Assembly (NCBI RefSeq): GCF_003063575.1 | Contig: NZ_NESC01000001.1 | Coordinates: 558,001 to 622,000 of the forward strand | Reading direction: 5' to 3' | DNA: 64,000 bases | DNA from: Limnohabitans sp. Jir72 | Lineage (GTDB): Bacteria > Pseudomonadota > Gammaproteobacteria > Burkholderiales > Burkholderiaceae_C | Shown here: in pieces, positions 18,709 to 30,256 of the stretch | Numbering within the stretch: position 1 is the first letter of the stretch | Layout: every line of letters begins with the position of its first letter | Notes under the pieces: model-generated | Told to the model about the DNA's origin: nothing | Databases searched by the model: none | Seen by the model: the letters and a program-made list of their open reading frames with translations, nothing else | Program-made: the position numbers and the translations under genes

Positions 18709-20813
18709 GCTGTCACCTCCTGGCGAGCGTCTGCAGTCAACTGCAAGGACGGTGCGCGGCGCACGATGCCATCCAGTTGGTAAATGGCAGCCACTGCAGG
18801 CGTACCCGCTGCTGCAGCCAAGTTGATCGCAGCGCGTGTGGCGTTGGATGCTGCCAGCGGCTTGGCCGTGGCACGTGCCAGCACGTCTTGCGATGTCTCG
18901 AAAGACACGCCCGGCACGTCCAGCAAGTTGGCAAGCACGCGCAGCACTTTCCAGGCTGGGCGGGTTTCGGCCAAAGGCTTGACCACAGCGTGGAAGCTTT
19001 GCAGGCGGCCTTCGGCATTGACGAAGGAGCCCGAAGTCTCGGTGAACGGGGCAATCGGCAACAACACATCGCTGAAAGCCATGTTGGCTTTGAACGGGCT
19101 GAGCGTGACGACCATCTCGGCCTGACCCAAAGCCTGTGCAGCGGCGCTGCCTGCGGCGCTGTCGAACTCGGGTTCGGTGTTGAGCAAGATCGCGGCTTTG
19201 AGGCCGCCTGCCAGCATCTGGCCAGCGTTCTTGCCACCGGTTTGCGGCTGAGCACCCACCCACTGCGCACCCACGGTGTTGGCCGATTCGGTCAGGTAAC
19301 CCACGGTCGCGCCGGTTTGCTCAGCAATCCAGTTGGCAAGGGCCAGCAGGCTGGAGGCATTGGCGTGGTGCGCTGCGGCATTGCCCAGCAACACGGCCTT
19401 GCGTTCACCGCCGAGCAAGGACTTGGCGATGGCTTGTGCCTGCGTTGTTGCATTACCAGCAGCAGGGGCTGCAACGCCCTTCTCTGCTGCAATCGCGGCG
19501 GCCACATCGGCCAGGGTTTGAGCCCAGCCCGAAGCATCGGCCAGCACCGCTTGCGCCACGGGCATGGCCCAAGCGTCGGCGTGGCTGAAAGCGACTTGCG
19601 AAGTGATCACGTTCAGCTGAGCACCGTGGCGCACAGCGTGGCGCACGCGCAAAGCAAACAGTGGATGGTCCTTGCGCAGGTTGGAGCCCACGACCAGCAC
19701 GCGCTGCAGTGTGGACAGCGATGCAATCGATGTGCCCAAGGTGCGCACGCCTTCAGCAGCGCCAAACTCGGCGTTGCGCAGTCGGTAATCGATGTTGTCC
19801 GAACCCAAGCCACGCACCAAGGCGCCAGCCAAGTACAACTCTTCAACCGTGCTTTGAGGGCTGACCAATGCGCCGATGCTGTTGGCACCGTGGTCACGCT
19901 GGATGTTTTTCAGGCCATTGGCCACGTATTCCAGAGCGGTCTGCCAGTCAACGGTTTTCCACTCGCCGCCTTGCTTGAGCATGGGCTGTGTCAGGCGCTC
20001 GGTGCCATTCAAGGCTTCATAAGAAAAGCGATCACGGTCGGCAATCCAGCACTCGTTGACCTCTTCGTTTTCGAGAGGCACGACGCGCATGACCTGGTTG
20101 TTCTTGACCTGCACGATCAGGTTGGCACCCGAGGAGTCGTGCGCAGCCACCGACTTGCGGCGCGACAACTCCCAAGTGCGGGCGTGGTAGCGGAATGGCT
20201 TGCTGGTCAAGGCACCCACAGGGCAGATATCGATCATGTTGCCCGACAGCTCGGAGTCGATCGTCTGGCCCAAGAAGGTTTCGATCTCGGCGTGCTCACC
20301 ACGGTGGGACATGCCCAACTCCATGGCACCGGCCACTTCTTGACCGAAGCGGACGCAACGCGTGCAGTGGATGCAGCGGCTCATCTCTTCCATCGAGATC
20401 AACGGACCGACTTCCTTGTGAAAGACCACGCGCTTTTCTTCTTCGTAACGCGAGGTCGAACCACCATATCCCACAGCCAAGTCTTGCAACTGGCACTCAC
20501 CGCCTTGGTCGCAGATGGGGCAATCCAGCGGGTGATTGATCAGCAAAAACTCCATGACCGACTTTTGGGCCGCAATGGCCCGGTCGCTCTTGGTGCGCAC
20601 AATCATGCCTTGCGTGACCGGTGTCGCACAGGCGGGCATGGGCTTGGGGGCTTTTTCAACCTCGACCAAACACATGCGGCAGTTGGCAGCGATGGAAAGT
20701 TTCTTGTGGTAGCAGAAGTGAGGAATGTAGGTGCCGGCTTTTTCGGCTGCATGCATGACCATGCTGCCTTCGGCAACTTCCACTTTCTGACCGTCGAGTT
20801 CTATTTCAACCAT
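18705..20813 (-). CDS. nuoG: NADH-quinone oxidoreductase subunit G
   Basis: 702 residues. N-terminal 2Fe-2S ligands lie in [17 protein letters not shown], followed by the His/Cys N5 site in [17 protein letters not shown], the [10 protein letters not shown] cluster, and the N4 region ending [13 protein letters not shown]. The remainder is a molybdopterin-oxidoreductase-like domain without cofactor. The length is that of the short betaproteobacterial form (E. coli NuoG is about 900 aa). Its start overlaps nuoF by 8 bp. Confidence 0.97.
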   Translation of the reverse strand: MVEIELDGQKVEVAEGSMVMHAAEKAGTYIPHFCYHKKLSIAANCRMCLVEVEKAPKPMPACATPVTQGMIVRTKSDRAIAAQKSVMEFLLINHPLDCPICDQGGECQLQDLAVGYGGSTSRYEEEKRVVFHKEVGPLISMEEMSRCIHCTRCVRFGQEVAGAMELGMSHRGEHAEIETFLGQTIDSELSGNMIDICPVGALTSKPFRYHARTWELSRRKSVAAHDSSGANLIVQVKNNQVMRVVPLENEEVNECWIADRDRFSYEALNGTERLTQPMLKQGGEWKTVDWQTALEYVANGLKNIQRDHGANSIGALVSPQSTVEELYLAGALVRGLGSDNIDYRLRNAEFGAAEGVRTLGTSIASLSTLQRVLVVGSNLRKDHPLFALRVRHAVRHGAQLNVITSQVAFSHADAWAMPVAQAVLADASGWAQTLADVAAAIAAEKGVAAPAAGNATTQAQAIAKSLLGGERKAVLLGNAAAHHANASSLLALANWIAEQTGATVGYLTESANTVGAQWVGAQPQTGGKNAGQMLAGGLKAAILLNTEPEFDSAAGSAAAQALGQAEMVVTLSPFKANMAFSDVLLPIAPFTETSGSFVNAEGRLQSFHAVVKPLAETRPAWKVLRVLANLLDVPGVSFETSQDVLARATAKPLAASNATRAAINLAAAAGTPAVAAIYQLDGIVRRAPSLQLTADARQEVTA

Positions 20814-22182
20814 GGGTCTTCACCGTTGTTGCATCGGCACCGACCATGGAGGTCTTGTGCTCGATAAGGTGTACAAATTCGTGACGGAAATGCTTGAGCA
20901 TGCCGCGCACCGGCATGGCCGCTGCGTCGCCCAAGGCGCAAATCGTGCGGCCCATGATGTTGCCGGCCACGCTGTCGAGCATGTCGATGTCGCTGGCACG
21001 GCCCTGACCGTGTTCAATGCGGTCGACCATGCGCCACAGCCAACCTGTGCCTTCGCGGCAAGGTGTGCATTGGCCGCAAGACTCGTGAGAATAAAAGTAA
21101 GACAAACGCGCCAGAGCCTTGACCATGCAGCGCGTCTCGTCCATGACGATCACCGCGCCCGAACCCAACATCGAACCGCCTTCTTTGGCGATGCTGTCGT
21201 AGTCCATGGTCAGCTTCATCATCAACTCGGCTGGAACCACCGGCGAAGACGATCCGCCAGGGATCACGGCCTTGAGCTTGCGGCCGCCGCGCACGCCACC
21301 AGCCAGTTCGAGCAGCTTGGCAAACGGTGTGCCCATGGGCACTTCGTAGTTGCCGGGGCGCTCCACGTCACCGCTGACCGAGAAGATCTTGGTGCCGCCG
21401 TTGTTGGGCTTGCCGCATTCGAGGTAAGCCTGACCACCGTTGCGGATGATCCAGGGCACCGCTGCGAATGTTTCGGTGTTGTTGATGGTGGTGGGCTTGC
21501 CGTACAGACCAAAGCTGGCTGGGAACGGTGGCTTGAAGCGTGGCTGGCCTTTTTTGCCTTCCAGCGATTCGAGCAAAGCGGTTTCTTCGCCGCAAATGTA
21601 AGCGCCAAAACCATGCGAGGCATGCAGCTGGAAGCTGAAGGTGCTGCCCAAAATGTTGTCACCCAGATAACCCGCAGCGCGGGCTTCTTCCAGAGCCGCT
21701 TCAAAGCGCTCATAAGTATGGAAAATTTCGCCGTGGATGTAGTTGTAACCCACGCTGATGCCCATGGCATACGCCGCGATGATCATGCCTTCGATCACCG
21801 TGTGCGGGTTGTACTCCATGATGTCACGGTCTTTGCACGTCCCCGGTTCGCCTTCGTCCGAGTTGCAAACCAGGTACTTTTGACCGGGGAACTGGCGGGG
21901 CATGAAGCTCCACTTCAGACCCGTGGGGAAACCCGCGCCGCCACGACCACGCAGACCGGACTCTTTCACAGTGGCGATCACTTGGTCTTGCGTCAGACCT
22001 TCGCCTCCATCTTTACCCAAAATCTTGCGCAAGGCCGCGTAGCCGCCGCGCGCTTCGTAATCTTTGATGCTCCAGTTCTGACCGTTCAGACCTGCATAAA
22101 TTTGCGGGTTGATGTGGCGATCATGGAAGCACGTGTCCACGCCTGAGGCCTGGAATTGACCGAGGATTTGCTCGACGTTCAT
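20806..22182 (-). CDS. nuoF: NADH-quinone oxidoreductase subunit F
   Basis: 458 residues from the ATG at 22182, preceded by GGAGG and overlapping the nuoE stop as TGATG. FMN/NADH binding motifs are [16 protein letters not shown] and [16 protein letters not shown]. The N3 4Fe-4S cluster motif is [11 protein letters not shown] with a distal Cys in the C-terminal domain. It is the NADH-oxidising subunit at the tip of complex I. Confidence 0.97.
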   Translation of the reverse strand: MNVEQILGQFQASGVDTCFHDRHINPQIYAGLNGQNWSIKDYEARGGYAALRKILGKDGGEGLTQDQVIATVKESGLRGRGGAGFPTGLKWSFMPRQFPGQKYLVCNSDEGEPGTCKDRDIMEYNPHTVIEGMIIAAYAMGISVGYNYIHGEIFHTYERFEAALEEARAAGYLGDNILGSTFSFQLHASHGFGAYICGEETALLESLEGKKGQPRFKPPFPASFGLYGKPTTINNTETFAAVPWIIRNGGQAYLECGKPNNGGTKIFSVSGDVERPGNYEVPMGTPFAKLLELAGGVRGGRKLKAVIPGGSSSPVVPAELMMKLTMDYDSIAKEGGSMLGSGAVIVMDETRCMVKALARLSYFYSHESCGQCTPCREGTGWLWRMVDRIEHGQGRASDIDMLDSVAGNIMGRTICALGDAAAMPVRGMLKHFRHEFVHLIEHKTSMVGADATTVKTHG

Positions 22183-22670
22183 CAGACCGCCTCCGCTTTC
22201 TTCAAGCTGTCGATCAACTGATCGAGCTTGTCGTTGCTCATGAAGCTGCACATGTGGCGATCGTTCACCAGCATGACGGGGGCGTCAGCACAAGCACCCT
22301 GGCATTCGCTGGGCTGCAAGGTGAACAGGCCGTCAGCCGTGGTCTCGCCCGCGTGCACACCCAATTTGTGTTCCAGGTGTTGCAAGGCCTGCTGACCTCC
22401 GCGCAACTGGCAAGGCAGGTTGGTGCAGACGTTCAGTTTGAACTTGCCCACCGGCTTTTGGTTGTACATGTTGTAGAAGGTGGTGACTTCGTGCACCGCC
22501 ATCGCTGGCATGCCGAGGTAGTCAGCAACGCCCTGCTCGCTCTCAGGGCTGACCCAGCCCTGCTCTTGCTGAACGATCGACAAGCAGGCCATCACGGCCG
22601 ACTGTTTTTGGTCAGCCGGGAACTTGGCAACTTCACGCGCAAAGCGTGTTTTTGTGGATTCCGAGATCAT
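22182..22670 (-). CDS. nuoE: NADH-quinone oxidoreductase subunit E
   Basis: 162 residues with a thioredoxin-like 2Fe-2S fold. The ligands are the cysteines in [12 protein letters not shown] and [11 protein letters not shown]. An N-terminal helical bundle with [10 protein letters not shown] precedes them, as in NuoE/HoxE. It shares one base with nuoF, and its start overlaps the nuoD stop by four bases. Confidence 0.97.
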   Translation of the reverse strand: MISESTKTRFAREVAKFPADQKQSAVMACLSIVQQEQGWVSPESEQGVADYLGMPAMAVHEVTTFYNMYNQKPVGKFKLNVCTNLPCQLRGGQQALQHLEHKLGVHAGETTADGLFTLQPSECQGACADAPVMLVNDRHMCSFMSNDKLDQLIDSLKKAEAV

Positions 22671-23920
22671 CGGTCAATCTCTCCAAACACAATGTCCATG
22701 GTCCCGATGATGGCGACAGCGTCGGCCAGCATGTGGCCACGGGCCATTTCATCGAGGGTGGCCAAATGGGCAAAGCCCGGGGCACGGATTTTCAGGCGAT
22801 AGGGCTTGTTGGCACCATCGCTGACCATGTAAATGCCGAACTCGCCTTTCGGGTGTTCGACGGCGGCATAGGCTTCGCCTTCGGGCACATGAAAACCTTC
22901 TGTGAAAAGCTTGAAATGGTGGATCAAGTCTTCCATGTTGGACTTCATGCCTTCACGCGAGGGCGGCGCGATCTTGTGGTTATCGGTGATGACCGGACCC
23001 GGGTTGGCGCGCAACCAAGCCACGCACTGCTGGATGATGCGGTTCGATTCGCGCATCTCTTGCACACGCACCAAATAGCGGTCGTAGCTGTCACCGGTCT
23101 TGCCTACAGGCACGTCGAACTCGACTTGGTCGTAGGCATCGTAAGGCTGCGTCTTGCGCAAGTCCCAAGCGAAGCCCGAGCCACGCAACATGGGACCGGT
23201 CATGCCCAGATTGAGGGCGCGCTCAGGTGGCACCACGCCGATGCCGACAGTGCGCTGTTTCCAGATGCGGTTGTCGGTCAGCAGGGTTTCGTACTCGTCC
23301 ACGCACTTGGGGAAGCGCTGCGTGAAGTCATCGATGAAGTCCAGCAAAGAACCGCAGCGGTTCTTGTTCAGCTGCTCAATCGCCTTGGCGTTTTTGATCT
23401 TGCTGACCTTGTACTGCGGCATGCTGTCGGGCAGGTCACGGTACACGCCACCGGGACGGAAATAAGCGGCGTGCATGCGGGCACCCGAGACAGCTTCGTA
23501 CATGTCGAACAGGTCTTCACGTTCACGGAAGGTGTAGATCAGGATAGTCGAGCTGCCGCAATCGTTGCCATGCGAGCCGAGCCACATGAGGTGGTTCAGA
23601 ATGCGCGTGATTTCCGAGAACATCACGCGGATGTACTGGGCGCGCATGGGCACTTCCAGACCGAGCATCTTTTCGATGGCCAGGCAGTAAGCGTGCTCAT
23701 TGCACATCATCGACACGTAGTCCAAGCGGTCCATGTAGGGCAGCGACTGGATATAGGTCTTGTGTTCGGCCAGCTTTTCGGTGGCGCGGTGCAGCAGGCC
23801 AATGTGCGGATCGGCGCGTTGCACGACTTCGCCGTCCAACTCCAGCACCAGACGCAACACACCGTGTGCTGCAGGGTGCTGAGGACCGAAGTTCAGGGTG
23901 TAGTTTTTGATTTCGGCCAT
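22667..23920 (-). CDS. nuoD: NADH-quinone oxidoreductase subunit D
   Basis: 417 residues. N-terminal [21 protein letters not shown] contains the His that lines the quinone site, and the C-terminal DIVFGEIDR end is typical of the 49-kDa subunit. It forms the quinone pocket together with NuoB. It starts directly after nuoC (1-bp gap), so NuoC and NuoD are separate proteins here, unlike the E. coli NuoCD fusion. Confidence 0.97.
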   Translation of the reverse strand: MAEIKNYTLNFGPQHPAAHGVLRLVLELDGEVVQRADPHIGLLHRATEKLAEHKTYIQSLPYMDRLDYVSMMCNEHAYCLAIEKMLGLEVPMRAQYIRVMFSEITRILNHLMWLGSHGNDCGSSTILIYTFREREDLFDMYEAVSGARMHAAYFRPGGVYRDLPDSMPQYKVSKIKNAKAIEQLNKNRCGSLLDFIDDFTQRFPKCVDEYETLLTDNRIWKQRTVGIGVVPPERALNLGMTGPMLRGSGFAWDLRKTQPYDAYDQVEFDVPVGKTGDSYDRYLVRVQEMRESNRIIQQCVAWLRANPGPVITDNHKIAPPSREGMKSNMEDLIHHFKLFTEGFHVPEGEAYAAVEHPKGEFGIYMVSDGANKPYRLKIRAPGFAHLATLDEMARGHMLADAVAIIGTMDIVFGEIDR

Positions 23921-23921
23921 A

Positions 23922-24530
23922 TCAGTTCAGGCCTCCGTAGTTCTCTTCACGGATGATGCGCGGCGTGATTTCACGTGGCTCGATGCTCACGGGCTCGTAC
24001 ACCACACGCTTGCGCTCGGCGTCGTAACGCATTTCGACATGACCCGACAGCGGGAAGTCCTTGCGGAAGGGGTGACCAATGAAACCGTAATCGGTCAGGA
24101 TTCGGCGCAAGTCGTTGTGACCTTCGAACACGATGCCGAACAAATCGAAGGCTTCGCGCTCGTACCAGTTGGCCGAGTTCCACAAGTCGTTGACCGAAGC
24201 CACTAAAGGCAAATCGTCATCGGGGCACAGCACCTTCACGCGCACGCGCTGGTTCAGACTCACGGACAAAAGGTGGACGGTCACACCAAAACGGGGGCCG
24301 TCGGTGCCAACTTCGCGGTAAGTGGAATAGTCCACACCGGCCAAGTCGATCAGCTGTTCAAATTTGCAGCCTGCAGTGTCGCGCAGGGTCTGCATGACGC
24401 TCAGATAGTGGGCGGCGTTGACATGCACCGTCACTTCGCCCAAGGCGATGGTGATGCGTGCAGCACGCTCACCCAGCGCAGCGGCCAAGGTGCTTTGCAG
24501 GTCTTCGGGGCGAATGGCGAACTGGGTCAT
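23922..24530 (-). CDS. nuoC: NADH-quinone oxidoreductase subunit C
   Basis: 202 residues from the ATG at 24530 ([11 protein letters not shown]), with GGGAAAGA upstream. The track adds six codons from a GTG inside the intergenic overlap, which is less likely. The 30-kDa subunit signature [21 protein letters not shown] followed by [12 protein letters not shown] is complete. It is a peripheral-arm structural subunit without cofactor, sitting between nuoB and nuoD. Confidence 0.96.
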   Translation of the reverse strand: MTQFAIRPEDLQSTLAAALGERAARITIALGEVTVHVNAAHYLSVMQTLRDTAGCKFEQLIDLAGVDYSTYREVGTDGPRFGVTVHLLSVSLNQRVRVKVLCPDDDLPLVASVNDLWNSANWYEREAFDLFGIVFEGHNDLRRILTDYGFIGHPFRKDFPLSGHVEMRYDAERKRVVYEPVSIEPREITPRIIREENYGGLN

Positions 24531-24540
24531 CGTCTTTCCC

Positions 24541-25020
24541 TCAAACACGCGCGATGGTGTGCGTGCGGCGGATCTTCTGCTGCAGCTGGATGATGCCGTA
24601 GATCAGCGCTTCGGCCGTGGGCGGACAACCGGGCACATAGACATCCACCGGCACCACACGGTCACAACCGCGCACCACCGAATAGCTGTAGTGGTAGTAA
24701 CCACCGCCATTGGCGCAAGAGCCCATCGAGATCACCCAGCGTGGCTCGGACATCTGGTCATACACCTTGCGCAGGGCCGGAGCCATCTTGTTGCACAAAG
24801 TACCGGCCACAATCATCAAGTCAGCCTGACGGGGACTCGCACGAAACACTTCAGCACCAAAACGGGCCAAGTCATAACGCGCTGTTGCCGAGTGCATCAT
24901 CTCGACCGCGCAACAAGCCAGACCAAAGGTCATCGGCCAGAGCGAGCCGGTCTTGGCCCAATTCACCACGGAGTCGTAACTCGTGGTGATGAAACCTTCC
25001 TTCATCACGCCTTCAATCAT
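24541..25020 (-). CDS. nuoB: NADH-quinone oxidoreductase subunit B
   Basis: 159 residues. The four ligands of the terminal 4Fe-4S cluster N2 are seen as the adjacent pair in [10 protein letters not shown], the Cys in [12 protein letters not shown] and the Cys in [10 protein letters not shown]. This subunit passes electrons to ubiquinone. It starts 46 bp after the nuoA stop. Confidence 0.97.
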   Translation of the reverse strand: MIEGVMKEGFITTSYDSVVNWAKTGSLWPMTFGLACCAVEMMHSATARYDLARFGAEVFRASPRQADLMIVAGTLCNKMAPALRKVYDQMSEPRWVISMGSCANGGGYYHYSYSVVRGCDRVVPVDVYVPGCPPTAEALIYGIIQLQQKIRRTHTIARV

Positions 25021-25066
25021 TTTTTATATCCTCAAGCAGGCTGAACGCTGTGGTCTGTGCGAACGA

Positions 25067-25426
25067 TCATTCCCAGTCCAGGGCGCCTTTTTTCCACTCA
25101 TAGACAAAGCCCACGACCAAAATAGCCAGAAAAATCACCACGGCGATGAAGCCGGTCAAACCCACCTCCTTGAGCGCCACGGCCCAGGGAAACAAGAAGG
25201 CAATTTCCAGATCGAACAAGATGAACAAAATGGCCACCAAGTAGTAGCGCACATCGAACTTCATGCGAGCGTCTTCGAAAGCTTCGAAGCCGCATTCATA
25301 AGGGGAGTTTTTTTCTGCGTCAGGTCGATTGGGGCCCAGGATGTAGCCCAAAACCTGCGGGATGACGCCGACAGCGATGCCGACCAAAATGAACAAGAGA
25401 ATGGGGAGGTATTGGTCGAGGTTCAT
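25067..25426 (-). CDS. nuoA: NADH-quinone oxidoreductase subunit A
   Basis: 119 residues with three membrane helices. The conserved loop [25 protein letters not shown] between helices 1 and 2 contains the redox-sensitive Cys near the quinone site. It is the first gene of the 14-gene nuo operon, preceded by tRNA-Leu on the same strand 64 bp upstream. Confidence 0.97.
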   Translation of the reverse strand: MNLDQYLPILLFILVGIAVGVIPQVLGYILGPNRPDAEKNSPYECGFEAFEDARMKFDVRYYLVAILFILFDLEIAFLFPWAVALKEVGLTGFIAVVIFLAILVVGFVYEWKKGALDWE

Positions 25427-25455
25427 CTTGAGACTGACGGTATTACCGAATGAAG

Positions 25456-25478
25456 AGCTCAGGCACGGTGCCTGAGCT
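25456..25478 (-). other. Hairpin between tRNA-Leu and nuoA
   Basis: A perfect 9-bp inverted repeat AGCTCAGGC / GCCTGAGCT with a 5-nt loop. On the minus strand no strong T run follows, so it may be a weak terminator, a processing site or an attenuator rather than a full stop to transcription. Confidence 0.5.
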
Positions 25479-25490
25479 GTTCTGATTGTC

Positions 25491-25575
25491 TGGTGCCGTC
25501 GGCGAGACTCGAACTCGCACAGCTTTCGCCACTACCCCCTCAAGATAGCGTGTCTACCAATTTCACCACGACGGC
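25491..25575 (-). tRNA. tRNA-Leu (anticodon GAG)
   Basis: The minus strand folds as a class II tRNA. The acceptor stem is GCCGTCG / CGACGGC with encoded ACCA, the D-loop contains TTGGTAGACAC, and the anticodon arm CTATC TTGAGGG GGTAG reads GAG. A variable arm around GCGAAAGC follows, then the T-arm GCGAG TTCGAGT CTCGC. It sits between secG and nuoA on the same strand, a conserved location in Burkholderiales. Confidence 0.97.
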
Positions 25576-25653
25576 GGGATGCACTGTCCGGATGGCTTGA
25601 GGAAAGCATGCAAGCACGCTTTGGGCTCTCCGGACAATCCCTGATTCTACTCT

Positions 25654-25685
25654 GAAAACCGGGTCATTTCCCTGTCAAAACCCGG
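25654..25685 (-). terminator. Predicted terminator after secG
   Basis: On the minus strand CCGGGT and ACCCGG form a 6-bp stem with a 15-nt loop, directly followed by TTTTC. It lies 35 bp after the secG stop and upstream of the tRNA-Leu gene. The stem is short, so strength is uncertain. Confidence 0.55.
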
Positions 25686-25719
25686 AAATTTGTGCACAGC
25701 AACAAAGCTGATGCCAAGC

Positions 25720-26088
25720 TTACTTGGCAGGTGCTGCAGGGTTGTTGCCGGGGATCTGCGAAGCAGTGCTGTTATCGGCAGCAGGCGCTGCCGGTGCGGG
25801 TGCAGTCACTGCAGCGCCTTCGAGCACGCTGCCCGATGCGCCTGCCGGGCGGTTGTTGCCCAAATAAGCCAGCAGCAAGGTGCATACGAAGAAAACACCG
25901 GCCAGCACGGCCGTGGTGCGGGACAGGAAATTGGCACCACCCGTCGCACCAAACAAGCTGCCCGAGCCGCCGCTGCCAAAAGCTGCCCCCATATCCGCGC
26001 CTTTGCCATGCTGCACCAAGATCAAACCGATCATGGTCAAAGCAGACAACATTTGTACCACCAAAATCACAGTCATCAAAAAGCTCAT
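25720..26088 (-). CDS. secG: Preprotein translocase subunit SecG
   Basis: 122 residues from the ATG at 26088 (MSFLMTVILVVQML), with GGAGAG upstream; the track start is 9 codons too early. Two membrane helices flank the conserved VQHGKGADMGAAFGSGGSGSLFGA stretch of SecG. An Ala/Pro-rich C-terminal tail follows. It assists the SecYE channel. It lies 31 bp after tpiA. Confidence 0.95.
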   Translation of the reverse strand: MSFLMTVILVVQMLSALTMIGLILVQHGKGADMGAAFGSGGSGSLFGATGGANFLSRTTAVLAGVFFVCTLLLAYLGNNRPAGASGSVLEGAAVTAPAPAAPAADNSTASQIPGNNPAAPAK

Positions 26089-26119
26089 CTTTTTCTCTCC
26101 AATATCAATCTTCAAAAGC

Positions 26120-26866
26120 TCAGCGGGAAGCTGAAGCCAAAATAGTCAAAAAGTCATCCGCTTTCAAGGCAGCGCCGCCGATCAAACCGCCATCCACATC
26201 GGGCTGGGCCAGCAAGGTCGCAGCATTTTCCGCGTTCATGCTGCCGCCATACAAGATGGCCATACGGTCAGCTTGAGCAGTGGCCGCCTGCAGCTGCTTG
26301 CGCAGCAAACCATGCACGACCTGCGCCTGCTCAGGGCTGGCCGTCAATCCCGTGCCAATGGCCCAAACCGGCTCATAAGCCACCACGATTTCGCTGATGC
26401 AATGACCGTTGGCGTGGATCACTGCGGCCAATTGGCGCTTGACCACCGCTTCGGTTTGGCCTGCAGCACGCTCAGCCTGCGTCTCACCCACACACACGAT
26501 GGGGGTGATCCCGGCAGACAAAGCACGTTGTGCCTTGGTGGCCACCAAGGTATCGCTTTCCGCATGGTATTGGCGGCGCTCTGAATGGCCCACCAGGCAA
26601 TAACGCACTCCGAAGTCTCGCAACATGCTGGCCGACACTTCACCGGTGTAAGCACCGGATTCGTGCGCAGACACATCTTGCGCGCCCCAGGCCAAAGAAG
26701 AACCCACCAAAAGCGTTTGCATCTGCGCCAGATAAGGCGAAGGCACACACACCGCAGCACGGCATGTCACACTGGACAAGCCCGATTGAATGGCCGACAG
26801 CAAGGCTGAATTGGCCTGCAGGCCTCCATTCATCTTCCAGTTGCCAACAATCAGTTTGCTTTTCAT
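26120..26866 (-). CDS. tpiA: Triose-phosphate isomerase
   Basis: 248 residues from the ATG at 26866 ([14 protein letters not shown]). The catalytic residues are visible: Lys in GNWKMNG, His in [11 protein letters not shown] and Glu in [13 protein letters not shown], plus the phosphate-binding [10 protein letters not shown] near the end. It interconverts DHAP and glyceraldehyde-3-phosphate. Its start overlaps the stop of the quinone oxidoreductase gene by four bases (ATGA). Confidence 0.97.
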   Translation of the reverse strand: MKSKLIVGNWKMNGGLQANSALLSAIQSGLSSVTCRAAVCVPSPYLAQMQTLLVGSSLAWGAQDVSAHESGAYTGEVSASMLRDFGVRYCLVGHSERRQYHAESDTLVATKAQRALSAGITPIVCVGETQAERAAGQTEAVVKRQLAAVIHANGHCISEIVVAYEPVWAIGTGLTASPEQAQVVHGLLRKQLQAATAQADRMAILYGGSMNAENAATLLAQPDVDGGLIGGAALKADDFLTILASASR

Positions 26867-27882
26867 GCCTGCGCCCAAGTCAAAACAATCTTGCCGACGT
26901 GTTGATTGGATTCCATCAGGGCATGCGCCTGCGCTGCGCCAGAAGGCAAACCAGCACCGGCTTGCGCCGCCACAAATACACTGTGGATCACGGGTTTGAT
27001 GCGGCCCGACTCCAAGGCAGGCCAAACGTTTTCACGCAATGCGCGAGCAATGACGCCCTTGAATTCGATGGGGCGTGGACGCAGTGTCGAGCCCGTGATG
27101 GTCAAGCGCCGACGCAGCACAGCACCCGCATTGAAGCCGCTGTCGAGCCCGCCTTGCACCGCGATGATGACCAGACGGCCATCTTCGGCCAAGGCCTCCA
27201 CCTCACGCGCGACATAGTTGCCAGCGACCATGTCCAAAACCACATTCACCCCTGCCCCGCCGGTCAGGCGCTTGGCCTCGGCGACGAAGTCGGTGGTTTT
27301 GTAGTTGATGGCGTGGTCCGCACCCAATGCCAAGCAAGCTTGGCATTTGTCGTCCGATCCAGCCGTCACGATCACGGTCGCTCCTGCGGCCTTGGCCATC
27401 TGGATGGCCGTGACGCCAATACCGCTTGAGCCGCCCTGAATGAGCAAGGTCTCGCCCGCTTGCAGATGCCCGCGGTCAAACACATTGCTCCAGACGGTGA
27501 AGAAGGTCTCAGGCAGCGATGCCGCCTCGATGTCCGTCAGGCCTTTGGGCACGGGCAGACATTGGGCCACCGGCGCCACGCACAGTTCGGCATATCCACC
27601 ACCAGCGACCAAGGCACACACCCGGTCACCCACAGCCAGGCCCGATGCAGCCATGGCCAGGGCATCGCCCGCCACCACCACGCCGGCCACTTCCAAGCCA
27701 GGAATATCCGAGGCACCGGGTGGCACGGGGTACAAGCCCTTGCGCTGCAGCACATCAGGGCGATTGACCCCGCTGGCCGACACGCGGATAAGCAACTCCC
27801 CTGCCCCGGCAACCGGGTCAGGGCGTTGTGCAGGCACCAGCACCTCTGGGGCGCCAGGACTTTGAATTTCAATGACATTCAT
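26863..27882 (-). CDS. NAD(P)H:quinone oxidoreductase, zeta-crystallin/PIG3 type
   Basis: 339 residues of the medium-chain dehydrogenase fold without the zinc-binding cysteines of alcohol dehydrogenases. The N-terminal half has [18 protein letters not shown] and [12 protein letters not shown]. The NADPH motif is [20 protein letters not shown]. It likely reduces quinones by one electron or hydride transfer in the cytoplasm. It is translationally coupled to tpiA and follows pnp after 59 bp. Confidence 0.92.
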   Translation of the reverse strand: MNVIEIQSPGAPEVLVPAQRPDPVAGAGELLIRVSASGVNRPDVLQRKGLYPVPPGASDIPGLEVAGVVVAGDALAMAASGLAVGDRVCALVAGGGYAELCVAPVAQCLPVPKGLTDIEAASLPETFFTVWSNVFDRGHLQAGETLLIQGGSSGIGVTAIQMAKAAGATVIVTAGSDDKCQACLALGADHAINYKTTDFVAEAKRLTGGAGVNVVLDMVAGNYVAREVEALAEDGRLVIIAVQGGLDSGFNAGAVLRRRLTITGSTLRPRPIEFKGVIARALRENVWPALESGRIKPVIHSVFVAAQAGAGLPSGAAQAHALMESNQHVGKIVLTWAQA

Positions 27883-27941
27883 GAAGCAATGCTCCGTTGG
27901 AATCCAGCACGGGCGACCTCTCGGTCACCCGCAACCCTTGA

Positions 27942-30047
27942 TCAGCCCTGTGCAGGACGGTCCAGCAAGGCCTTCATAGACAGCTTGATGCGGCCTTTTT
28001 CGTCGGTTTCCATGACCTTGACTTTGACGATCTGACCTTCGGTCAGGTAATCAGAAACTTTTTCAACACGCTCGTGCGCAATCTGGCTGATGTGCAGCAA
28101 GCCGTCTTTGCCAGGCAGCAGGTTGATCAGTGCACCAAAGTCCAGAACCTTGGTCACTGGGCCTTCGTAGATCTTGCCAATTTCAACTTCGGCCGTGATC
28201 TGCTCGATCCGCTTCTTGGCAATGTCGGCCTTCTCGCCGTCAGTGGCCGCAATGGTGATCGTGCCGTCTTCACCGATGTTGATCTGGCAGCCGGTTTCTT
28301 CGGTCAGGGCGCGGATGGTCGCGCCGCCCTTGCCGATCACGTCACGGATCTTCTCGGGGTTGATCTTCATGGTGAAGAGTTTGGGCGCGAAATCCGACAC
28401 TTCGGTGTTGGCCGTGCTCATCGCCTCTTGCATCTTGCCCAAAATGTGCATGCGCGCTTCTTTGGCTTGGGCCAAAGCGACTTGCATGATTTCTTTGGTG
28501 ATGCCCTGGATCTTGATGTCCATTTGCAAAGCAGTGATGCCGTTGGTGGTACCGGCCACTTTGAAGTCCATGTCACCCAGGTGGTCTTCGTCACCCAGGA
28601 TGTCGGTCAACACCGCAAAGCGGTTGTCTTCCTTGATCAGGCCCATGGCGATACCGGCCACGTGGGCTTTCATCGGCACGCCAGCGTCCATCATCGACAA
28701 GCAGCCGCCGCAGACCGAAGCCATGGACGAAGAACCGTTCGATTCGGTGATCTCGGACACCACACGCATGGTGTAGGGGAACTCTTCTTTGCTCGGCAGC
28801 ACAGCGGCCAAAGCACGCTTGGCCAAACGGCCGTGACCGATTTCGCGGCGCTTGGTGCTGCCCATGCGGCCCACTTCGCCAGTGGCAAAGGGAGGCATGT
28901 TGTAGTGGAACATGAAGCGGTCTTCGAACTCGCCAGCCAGCGCGTCGATGCGCTGTGCATCGCGCTCGGTGCCCAGGGTGGTCACGACCAAAGCCTGTGT
29001 TTCGCCACGTGTGAACAGGGCCGAGCCGTGTGTGCGGGGCAGCACGCTGTTGCGGATTTCGATGGGGCGCACGGTGCGTGTGTCGCGGCCGTCGATGCGG
29101 GGCTCACCGGCCAAAATCTGGCTGCGCACGATGCGCGCTTCGATTTCGAACATCAGGCCATCGAGCTTGACGCTGTCGAAGGCCACGCCCTCTTCGGCCA
29201 AAGCGACTTTGACCGAGGCGTAAGCTTCACGGCAAGCGTGTGTGCGGGCTTGCTTGTTGCGCAACTGGTATGCAGCGCGCAGTTTTTCTTCTGCCAAGGA
29301 AGCCAGCTTGGCTTCGAAAGCCAGGTCACGGGCAGGCGCTTGCCAGTCCCATGCGGGCTTGCCAGCCTCACGCACCAGTTCGTGGATCGCATTGATGGCA
29401 ATGGCCGATTGGGCGTGACCGTAAACCACACCACCCAACATGATTTCTTCGGACAGTTGCTGGGCTTCGGATTCGACCATCAGCACAGCGGCTTCGGTAC
29501 CAGCCACAACCAGGTCCATCACGCTGTCTTTGCGCTGGGTCTGGCCAGGGTTCAGGACGTATTCGCCATTGATGTAGCCCACGCGTGCGGCGCCGATGGG
29601 GCCGTTGAACGGGATGCCCGAGATGGACAAGGCGGCAGACACGGCGATCATCGCAGCGATGTCGGCGTCAACTTCAGGGTTCAAAGACACGGTGTGGATG
29701 ACCACGTGCACGTCGTTGTAGAAACCTTCGGGGAACAGGGGGCGGATCGGACGGTCGATCAGGCGGCTGGTCAGCGTCTCGTGCTCGCTGGGCTTGGCTT
29801 CACGCTTGAAAAAGCTGCCAGGGATCTTGCCTGCGGCGTAGGTCTTCTCGATGTAATCGACAGTCAGGGGAAAGAAGTCTTGACCGGCTTTGGCGATCTT
29901 GGAACCCACGACGGTGGCCAGCACCACAGTGCCTTCCATGTCGAGCAGCACAGCGCCGCCGGCTTGGCGGGCGACTTCGCCGGTTTCCATCTTGACCGTG
30001 TGCTGGCCCCATTGGAATGTCTTGGTAACTTTGTTGAAAATGGACAT
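27942..30047 (-). CDS. pnp: Polyribonucleotide nucleotidyltransferase (PNPase)
   Basis: 701 residues. Domain order: RNase PH 1 (from [14 protein letters not shown]), a helical linker, RNase PH 2 ([29 protein letters not shown]), a KH domain ([20 protein letters not shown]) and a C-terminal S1 domain ([26 protein letters not shown]). It degrades RNA 3'-to-5' using phosphate and belongs to the degradosome. It lies directly after rpsO, with a hairpin between the two, the classical arrangement. Confidence 0.98.
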   Translation of the reverse strand: MSIFNKVTKTFQWGQHTVKMETGEVARQAGGAVLLDMEGTVVLATVVGSKIAKAGQDFFPLTVDYIEKTYAAGKIPGSFFKREAKPSEHETLTSRLIDRPIRPLFPEGFYNDVHVVIHTVSLNPEVDADIAAMIAVSAALSISGIPFNGPIGAARVGYINGEYVLNPGQTQRKDSVMDLVVAGTEAAVLMVESEAQQLSEEIMLGGVVYGHAQSAIAINAIHELVREAGKPAWDWQAPARDLAFEAKLASLAEEKLRAAYQLRNKQARTHACREAYASVKVALAEEGVAFDSVKLDGLMFEIEARIVRSQILAGEPRIDGRDTRTVRPIEIRNSVLPRTHGSALFTRGETQALVVTTLGTERDAQRIDALAGEFEDRFMFHYNMPPFATGEVGRMGSTKRREIGHGRLAKRALAAVLPSKEEFPYTMRVVSEITESNGSSSMASVCGGCLSMMDAGVPMKAHVAGIAMGLIKEDNRFAVLTDILGDEDHLGDMDFKVAGTTNGITALQMDIKIQGITKEIMQVALAQAKEARMHILGKMQEAMSTANTEVSDFAPKLFTMKINPEKIRDVIGKGGATIRALTEETGCQINIGEDGTITIAATDGEKADIAKKRIEQITAEVEIGKIYEGPVTKVLDFGALINLLPGKDGLLHISQIAHERVEKVSDYLTEGQIVKVKVMETDEKGRIKLSMKALLDRPAQG

Positions 30048-30204
30048 GTTCAGAACTCCTGAAATCTAAAGCGCATGAGGCTGCACTGTGGGCCCGGAAA
30101 TTGACGCTCTGAACTCGATGCCATTCCACAAATCCTGGCTTGACAAGCCTTGTGGAATGACACAGCGCGGGTTCTTCCTGACAAATTCCGACTGAAAAAA
30201 GAAT

Positions 30205-30240
30205 AAAGCGCCTGAGCTAGTGTCCTAACTCAGGCGCTTT
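30205..30240 (-). terminator. Hairpin between rpsO and pnp (attenuator/RNase III site candidate)
   Basis: A perfect 12-bp inverted repeat AAAGCGCCTGAG / CTCAGGCGCTTT with a 12-nt loop, followed on the minus strand by ATTCTTTTTT. It lies 17 bp after the rpsO stop. In E. coli the rpsO-pnp junction carries a comparable terminator and an RNase III processing stem; the same double role is inferred here. Confidence 0.75.
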
Positions 30241-30256
30241 TCATCTGGAGAGACGA

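Noticed and set aside
17626-19263. Long 545-aa start for nuoH
   Set aside because: The added 185 residues read through nuoG in a wrong frame; the ATG at 18708 with GGAGGTGA is the proper start.
18651-20867. 738-aa plus-strand ORF antisense to nuoG
   Set aside because: Shadow frame of a GC-rich gene. The translation is rich in His, Gln, Gly and Arg with no domain, while nuoG on the other strand is fully recognisable.
28074-30062. 662-aa plus-strand ORF antisense to pnp
   Set aside because: No domain or plausible start signal; pnp is complete on the minus strand.
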